From positions 1 through 10,156 of the forward strand of contig JAUVMD010000017.1 of assembly GCA_030600405.1 (NCBI GenBank): a stretch of 10,156 nucleotides of DNA. Reading direction: 5' to 3'. Position 1 is the stretch's first letter. Every line of letters begins with the position of its first letter. The DNA is from Nitrospirota bacterium (GTDB lineage: Bacteria > Nitrospinota > Nitrospinia > Nitrospinales > Nitrospinaceae). The position numbers were made by a program, and so were the translations under genes. This document shows, one piece after another, positions 6,638 to 10,156 of this stretch. A model generated the notes under the pieces. It ran no database searches, was not told the DNA's origin, and worked only from the letters and a program-made list of their open reading frames with translations.

Positions 6638-8278
6638 TCAGGCCTCGACCCGCTCGATCCGGGGCCGGGACATGTAGCTGGTATCGACTTCGGCGTGGGC
6701 CACGGCGTAATACACAGGGGAGGGTGCGGGGATGAGATTCGGCTCGGGACCCTGCCATTCCAGCGTATGGCGGAACGGCACCACCATCGTTTTGCGGTCG
6801 ACGTCCCAGGTTTTGGGGCGGGAGGAGCCGTTCGATGCCAACCGGGCTGTCATGAATCCCGGCAGGCGATAACTGCGTTGATGGTACAGGTAATCGAGTT
6901 GCAGGAGGTCCCACGCCAGGGGGTCGGCGTCGAGTTTAAAGGTCTCGGCAAAAATACGGTATTGATGGTCGAGCGATAGCGCGTTCAATACCCGATTTCC
7001 TTTTTCGAGTGCGGATATCAGTTTCCTGAAAACTTCTACGGGTGCCTGGTTTTGGAACAGGTGGTCGAGGGAAAACTGGAATCGTTGGGTGTTGTAAAAC
7101 AGATCAAACACTTCGGCGAACTGTTTTAGAAAACGGACTTCTTCCGCCGACAGGTTTTTGTGCGACAGAAACTCGTAGGGCGGAAACGACAGGTAACGGT
7201 ACTCGTGGGATTCAATCTGATCGCGAATCGGCGCGCCGGGCAGAAATTTCAGGAAACCCAATTGCAGTTCGTGTGGTTTGAGTTTTAGAACCTCGGTGAA
7301 AGATTCCAGCAGTTCGTCCAAAGTTTCCCCCGGCAAACCAAAGATGAGGTCGCAGTGGAGGTGCACGCGGTCCTGCTGGATCAACGCTTGTATCGTTTTA
7401 AATAATTTTGCGTTGCTCTGTTTGCGGTGGATGGTGTCCTGCACTTCTTCCGTGGTGGTCTGGATGCCGATTTCGAACTGGAACATGCCCTGCGGTACGG
7501 TTGCGAGGAAGCGCATCATGTCGTCATTGAGCAGGTCGCCGACCACTTCGAAATGAAACTCCGTGCCATCGAACTGCGTCAGCCACTGCATGAGGTTCAT
7601 CATACGTTTCGGCTGGAGATTGAATGTCCGGTCGACAAACTTGATCTTGCGTGTGCCGTTCTGGAAGAGGCGCTGAATCTGCTGGCGGATTTCGGCGTCG
7701 TCGAAGTAGCGCACTTTTTTGTCGAGCGCCGACAGGCAGAACGAACACAGGTAGGGACATCCGCGCGAGGCTTCAATGTAGGCGTAGCGGTTTTTGAGGG
7801 TGGGGTAATCTTCTTCGATGTACGGCGGATGGAGTTCCGGCTGATCGTTACCGTAGGTGTTCCAGTGTTCCAGCACGTCCCGCTGAGGCGATTCGCCTTT
7901 AGCGGTGAAGTTCAGGTACTCCACCCATTTGGTTTCGCCTTCCCCGGCGATGAGTGTGTAGCCGTCCGGTATTTCTGCTTCGAAAGACACCTCCGGTCCC
8001 CCGAGCGCGATTTTCATTTCGGGATTCTGTTTCTGCAGGTGTTCGAGCAGTTCGAAGCTTTGCTTCCGGTTCCAGATGTAGACACTGAGTCCCAGCACGT
8101 CGGGCGACTGTTTCAGAATTTCCGCGGCGATTTTCCAGACCGGCTGATTGATGATGAATTCCCGGATCCAGACGTTCTCGAATCCCGCCCGCCGTGCCGC
8201 GTTACGCAGGTAGCGCAGGCTCAGCGACGAATGGATAAACTTCGCGTTCAGGGTCACAATACCGATCGATGGATTCAT
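6638..8278 (-). CDS. B12-binding domain radical SAM protein
   Basis: The protein has the two-domain plan of cobalamin-dependent radical SAM enzymes. An N-terminal Rossmann-like B12-binding domain (residues about 1-130) contains DVLGLSVYIWN and KIALGGPEVS, followed by the domain-end signature LIAGEGE. A radical SAM barrel follows, with C174, C178 and C181 in RGCPYLCSFC ligating the [4Fe-4S] cluster. Next come FVDRTFN, the GIQTT segment and DLIFGLPGET, all typical of this superfamily. The final 200 residues resemble the DUF4080-type extension seen in many such proteins. Substrate unknown; members methylate or rearrange unreactive carbons. I chose the ATG at 8278 (546 residues), preceded by AGGCGG and directly followed by the first strand; an ATG at 8290 would add four residues. 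No cofactor-biosynthesis or target-peptide gene is adjacent, so the context gives no hint of its substrate. Confidence 0.9.
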   Translation of the reverse strand: MNPSIGIVTLNAKFIHSSLSLRYLRNAARRAGFENVWIREFIINQPVWKIAAEILKQSPDVLGLSVYIWNRKQSFELLEHLQKQNPEMKIALGGPEVSFEAEIPDGYTLIAGEGETKWVEYLNFTAKGESPQRDVLEHWNTYGNDQPELHPPYIEEDYPTLKNRYAYIEASRGCPYLCSFCLSALDKKVRYFDDAEIRQQIQRLFQNGTRKIKFVDRTFNLQPKRMMNLMQWLTQFDGTEFHFEVVGDLLNDDMMRFLATVPQGMFQFEIGIQTTTEEVQDTIHRKQSNAKLFKTIQALIQQDRVHLHCDLIFGLPGETLDELLESFTEVLKLKPHELQLGFLKFLPGAPIRDQIESHEYRYLSFPPYEFLSHKNLSAEEVRFLKQFAEVFDLFYNTQRFQFSLDHLFQNQAPVEVFRKLISALEKGNRVLNALSLDHQYRIFAETFKLDADPLAWDLLQLDYLYHQRSYRLPGFMTARLASNGSSRPKTWDVDRKTMVVPFRHTLEWQGPEPNLIPAPSPVYYAVAHAEVDTSYMSRPRIERVEA

Positions 8279-8322
8279 GCCGCCTAGCATACCATTTTGC
8301 GACCGGGGAGGGAAAACATTGG

Positions 8323-8338
8323 ACAGGATAACAGGATG
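8323..8338. repeat. Short direct repeat (ACAGGAT twice, 8-bp period)
   Basis: ACAGGATA and ACAGGATG sit side by side in the spacer upstream of the radical SAM gene, directly preceding the left inverted repeat. This resembles the ACAGGAT-type intergenic repeats I recall from many environmental bacterial genomes; that recollection was not checked by search. Confidence 0.45.
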
Positions 8339-8383
8339 AAATTCGGATTAACCACAGATGGACACAGATGAAAACTAAATACT

Positions 8384-8404
8384 CCTCCCCTTGAAAAGGG
8401 GAGG
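8384..8404. repeat. Hairpin 1: 9-bp perfect stem, GAA loop
   Basis: CCTCCCCTT pairs perfectly with AAGGGGAGG across the loop GAA. No T-tract follows on either strand, so it is not a canonical intrinsic terminator. It is a near copy of hairpin 2, differing at two stem pairs in a compensatory way. Confidence 0.7.
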
Positions 8405-8434
8405 CTGGGAGGGGTTAATATCAACCACCCCTAG
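8405..8434. repeat. Central imperfect hairpin between hairpins 1 and 2
   Basis: Positions 8405-8418 pair with 8421-8434 with eleven of fourteen pairs formed, counting one G-T pair, around a very short loop. Together with its neighbours it makes a run of three back-to-back hairpins. The two halves are also the inverted tails of the two flanking hairpin units, so the whole stretch is an inverted pair of a roughly 35-bp unit. Confidence 0.5.
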
Positions 8435-8455
8435 CCCCTCCTTGAAAAGGAGGGG
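8435..8455. repeat. Hairpin 2: 9-bp perfect stem, GAA loop
   Basis: CCCCTCCTT pairs perfectly with AAGGAGGGG across the same GAA loop as hairpin 1. No T-tract follows on either strand. Confidence 0.7.
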
Positions 8456-8463
8456 GACCGATT

Positions 8464-8498
8464 TGTCATTCTAGGGAGGCGAAGCTGACGAAGAATCT
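8464..8498. repeat. GTCATTCT...GAAGAATCT interspersed-repeat-like motif
   Basis: The stretch opens TGTCATTCTAGGGAGGCGAA and ends GACGAAGAATCT. It looks like the imperfectly palindromic GTCATTCTGAG...GAAGAATCT repeat that I recall as common between genes in many bacteria. The similarity is from memory and not from a search. No coding potential is seen here. Confidence 0.45.
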
Positions 8499-8584
8499 GG
8501 GTTTTGTCTTTTGAGTTAGAAGAGGTGCGTTAGGGTTTCATCGGTGTTTATCTGTGTTCATCTGTGGTTAATTTGTTTGGTCAG

Positions 8585-9403
8585 TTATCTTATCTGGCAG
8601 GTTTTGCAGAAGAAGGTGGAGCGGGCAGTGTGGACAGTGCGGAGGATAGGGTTTCCGCAGTGGGGACAGGGCTCGCCTTCTTTGCCGTAGACGGCCAAGT
8701 CGAGCGCGAAGTAGCCGGGGTTGCCGTCGGTGTTGAAAAAATCGCGCAGGGTGGTGCCCCCGGCTTCGATACTTTTTCGCAATACTTTTCTCACCTCTAG
8801 TAATAGTTTCTCCCATTGCGGACGGCTGAGTTTGTTGGCGGGCTTTTTGGGATGAATCCCCGCCTCGAACAACGCTTCGCAGGCGTAGATGTTGCCGATG
8901 CCCGCGATGCGACTGGCGTTCATCAGAAAACCCTTGATGGGTCCCTTGCAGGTGCGCGACCGTTCTTTGAACAACTCGGGTGTTGCTTCGTCGGAAAACG
9001 GGTCGGGTCCCAGGTGATCCAGCAAGGGATGCCCTTCATCTTTTGGCACCCACAGGATACACCCGAAGCGGCGCGGGTCGATGAAATGCAGATAGGTTTC
9101 CGGCGCAAAATGAAAGATGGCGTGCGTGTGTTTTTCTTCGGCTTTCATGGAAGGCCTTTGCACCACGTGCCCACTCATGCCCAGATGCCAGAGCATGGCA
9201 CCCTTGTCATTGTGAAGCAGGAGATATTTGCCGATGCGCGTGACGTCGTGTACCGCCGACCCTGCCATCTCTTTCTTCAGTTGCTGACGTGGGATAGGAA
9301 AGCGCAGGTCCGCACGCAGGAATTTGAGGTCGATCAGCGTTTTGTTGCTGACCATGGAAATGAGTGCATTCCGGAGTGTTTCAACTTCCGGCAGTTCAGG
9401 CAT
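8585..9403 (-). CDS. mutM: Formamidopyrimidine-DNA glycosylase (8-oxoguanine repair)
   Basis: MutM (Fpg) excises 8-oxoguanine and formamidopyrimidines from DNA and nicks the abasic site. The 272-residue product is the normal family length. It starts MPELPEVETLR, where P2 supplies the N-terminal amine nucleophile and E3 the acid after Met removal. K59 (TRIGKYLL) is the conserved DNA-contacting lysine. HLGMSG and DPRRFG hold the Met, Arg and Phe that fill the gap left by the flipped base. The H2TH helix region is IAGIGNIYACEALFEAGIHP. The C-terminal zinc finger uses C246, C249, C266 and C269, with R261 in the beta-hairpin loop. All catalytic elements are intact. The open frame extends 49 codons upstream into grpE, but the family N-terminus fixes the ATG at 9403, with AAAGG close in front. 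It lies 11 bp after the grpE stop, so co-transcription with the heat-shock genes is likely. Confidence 0.97.
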   Translation of the reverse strand: MPELPEVETLRNALISMVSNKTLIDLKFLRADLRFPIPRQQLKKEMAGSAVHDVTRIGKYLLLHNDKGAMLWHLGMSGHVVQRPSMKAEEKHTHAIFHFAPETYLHFIDPRRFGCILWVPKDEGHPLLDHLGPDPFSDEATPELFKERSRTCKGPIKGFLMNASRIAGIGNIYACEALFEAGIHPKKPANKLSRPQWEKLLLEVRKVLRKSIEAGGTTLRDFFNTDGNPGYFALDLAVYGKEGEPCPHCGNPILRTVHTARSTFFCKTCQIR

Positions 9404-9414
9404 GGGCCTTTCGG

Positions 9415-10026
9415 TCAGGCCGGGGCTTCGGCTGAGGTGGAGGCGTTGTCCGCATCCTGATCGTCTGTCTTCGCCTTGGCCAGTTTTTTGGAGGTGACCA
9501 CCCGGGCGGGCAGGAGGATGCGGCCGTTCATACGGTAGCCTTTCGAGCATTCCTCAATGACGGTGTTTTCGTCGTGATCGTTGGATTCGATCTGGCTCAG
9601 GACTTCGTGGACCGAGGGATCGAAGGGTTCACCCACGGCCTGGATGGGTTCGACGTTTTCTTTCTTGAATAGGGCGAGGAGCTGGTTGGATGTCAACTGC
9701 ACCCCTTCCTTCAGGCTTTCGATATTGGTATCGGGTGCCTTCAGGGCGCGATCCAGGTTTTCGAAAATGGGAATCAGTTGCTTGATGAGTCTCTCGTTGG
9801 CGAACTGGACGCTGTCTTGTTTTTCGCGTTGCAGGCGTTTGCGGAGATTATCCGTTTCGGCCCGCATCCGGAGCATTTCATCGCGGAGATCATTCGCCTC
9901 CTGTTGCGCCTTTTCGAGTTCCGACGGGACTTCCTCCATCACCTCGGCGACGGGCGCCTCTTCCGCTTCGGCGGACTCCTCTTCCGGTTCGGTTTCTATC
10001 GGTATCTTTTTTTTCTTCTTGCTCAT
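9415..10026 (-). CDS. grpE: Nucleotide exchange factor GrpE
   Basis: GrpE is the cytoplasmic exchange factor that releases ADP from DnaK during chaperone cycling. The 203-residue product shows the family plan: a lysine-rich start (SKKKKK), an acidic disordered region (residues 11-34), a long dimerising coiled-coil helix (about 35-75, with LRMRAETDNLRKRLQREK), a helical segment with IPIFENLDRAL (85-95), and the beta-wing domain with VGEPFDPSVHEVLS (131-144) and a GYRMNGRILLPARVVTSK (163-180) ending. A short acidic/Ala-rich tail follows. The ATG at 10026 is the only start in frame; the best ribosome site, AAAGGAG, lies in the end of hrcA, 13 bases upstream. It sits 8 bp after hrcA and 11 bp before mutM, so it is probably under HrcA control from a promoter beyond the right edge of the window. 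Confidence 0.96.
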   Translation of the reverse strand: MSKKKKKIPIETEPEEESAEAEEAPVAEVMEEVPSELEKAQQEANDLRDEMLRMRAETDNLRKRLQREKQDSVQFANERLIKQLIPIFENLDRALKAPDTNIESLKEGVQLTSNQLLALFKKENVEPIQAVGEPFDPSVHEVLSQIESNDHDENTVIEECSKGYRMNGRILLPARVVTSKKLAKAKTDDQDADNASTSAEAPA

Positions 10027-10034
10027 AAACCCGG

Positions 10035-10156
10035 TTACGCTCCTTTATATTTTTTGTTCGACAGAAACTCTGACACATTGTTGGCGGTGGAATTGACGAT
10101 GCCGATGATTTTCTGGTAGTCCATGCGCTTCGGGCCAAAAATCGCCAGGGTGCCGA
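10035..10156 (-). CDS. hrcA: Heat-inducible transcription repressor HrcA, C-terminal end (5' end outside window)
   Basis: Only the last 39 complete codons and the stop (10035-10037) are in the window, read on the minus strand from the right edge. The translation contains GTLAIFGPKRMDYQKIIGIV, the conserved HrcA C-terminal signature (G-x-x-G-P-x-RMDY-x-x-x-I), followed by a short tail ending KYKGA. HrcA represses chaperone operons by binding the CIRCE inverted repeat; any CIRCE site would be upstream, beyond the window. The gene is followed after 8 bp by grpE, the standard hrcA-grpE order, which supports the call. It is too short here to judge the DNA-binding domain. Confidence 0.92.
   Translation of the reverse strand, partial: GTLAIFGPKRMDYQKIIGIVNSTANNVSEFLSNKKYKGA
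10040..10046 (-). promoter_or_regulatory. Ribosome binding site of grpE inside the 3' end of hrcA
   Basis: On the minus strand this reads AAAGGAG and overlaps the last codons of hrcA (AAA GGA GCG TAA). It is 13 bases from the grpE ATG, longer than the usual 5-9. Its position before the hrcA stop suggests that ribosomes ending hrcA re-initiate on grpE; this coupling is inference. Confidence 0.5.

Larger units (their letters stand above)
8347..8572. repeat. Non-coding 226-bp block bounded by 29-bp inverted repeats (MITE-like or repeat cluster)
   Basis: The left arm (8347-8375) and the reverse complement of the right arm (8544-8572) match at 26 of 29 positions; both begin ATTAACCACAGATG. The block contains no open reading frame that looks real. 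Between the arms are three consecutive hairpins (8384-8455) and a further repeat-like motif (about 8464-8498). No target-site duplication is apparent at the edges. The arms resemble the ACCACAGATG repeat common in many bacterial genomes, so the block may be either one miniature element or several independent repeats gathered in the only long spacer here. The block and its flanks fill the gap between the starts of the radical SAM gene and the end of mutM. Confidence 0.6.

Noticed and set aside
7427..8287. Open frame of 286 codons on the plus strand
   Set aside because: Antisense to the radical SAM gene; the translation shows no domain or plausible protein composition.
8384..8455. CRISPR array or intrinsic terminators
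   Set aside because: There are only two units with variable spacing and self-palindromic stems, so not a CRISPR array. Neither hairpin is followed by a T-tract on either strand, so they are not canonical terminators.
8816..9460. Open frame of 214 codons on the plus strand
   Set aside because: Antisense to mutM and to the grpE end; mutM has all its catalytic motifs on the other strand.
9404..9550. N-terminal extension of mutM by 49 codons
   Set aside because: The family requires a start at MPELPEVE because Pro2 is the catalytic nucleophile; the extension is out-of-frame grpE sequence.

Overview
This window is an ordinary housekeeping stretch of a bacterial chromosome, densely packed and moderately G+C-rich. 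I see no prophage, transposase, CRISPR array, rRNA or tRNA. The lineage cannot be fixed from the sequence. The hrcA-grpE order, a haem-binding gamma-subunit-like lipoprotein of the ethylbenzene dehydrogenase/selenate reductase/nitrite oxidoreductase type, and a B12-binding radical SAM protein would all fit an anaerobe-related or nitrite-oxidising lineage such as Nitrospinota, Nitrospirota or the former Deltaproteobacteria. This placement is inference.

Layout, left to right. (1) Positions 1-1008 (+) hold the C-terminal third of dnaE, the replicative DNA polymerase alpha subunit, with a visible internal clamp-binding motif and OB fold. (2) A small two-helix membrane protein of unknown function (1021-1659, -) converges on dnaE. 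(3) A 79-bp divergent spacer with a perfect 12-bp palindrome leads into a two-gene + strand unit: an M16 zinc peptidase (1739-3052, probable TTG start) and a haem-b-binding-type lipoprotein (3070-3885). (4) This unit meets, stop codon on stop codon (shared TTAA), a minus-strand unit of ilvD (6533-4842, dihydroxy-acid dehydratase) followed 24 bp later by an unrecognised 311-residue protein (4817-3882). (5) Upstream of ilvD lies a B12-binding/radical SAM protein gene (8278-6638, -). (6) The only long gene-free stretch, about 8279-8584, is a patchwork of interspersed repeats: a direct repeat, a pair of 29-bp inverted repeats, three consecutive GC-rich hairpins and a further repeat-like motif. (7) The right end is a minus-strand heat-shock/repair operon, hrcA (3' end only) - grpE - mutM, with gaps of 8 and 11 bp.

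Functionally the window combines replication (dnaE), DNA repair (mutM), proteostasis (hrcA, grpE, M16 peptidase) and branched-chain amino acid synthesis (ilvD), plus one probable extracytoplasmic redox subunit whose catalytic partners are not here. The items most worth a second look are the repeat patchwork with compensatory changes between its two hairpins, the unrecognised 311-aa protein downstream of ilvD, the orphan haem-subunit lipoprotein, and the placement of mutM directly behind grpE. I did not find a convincing new multi-gene system.
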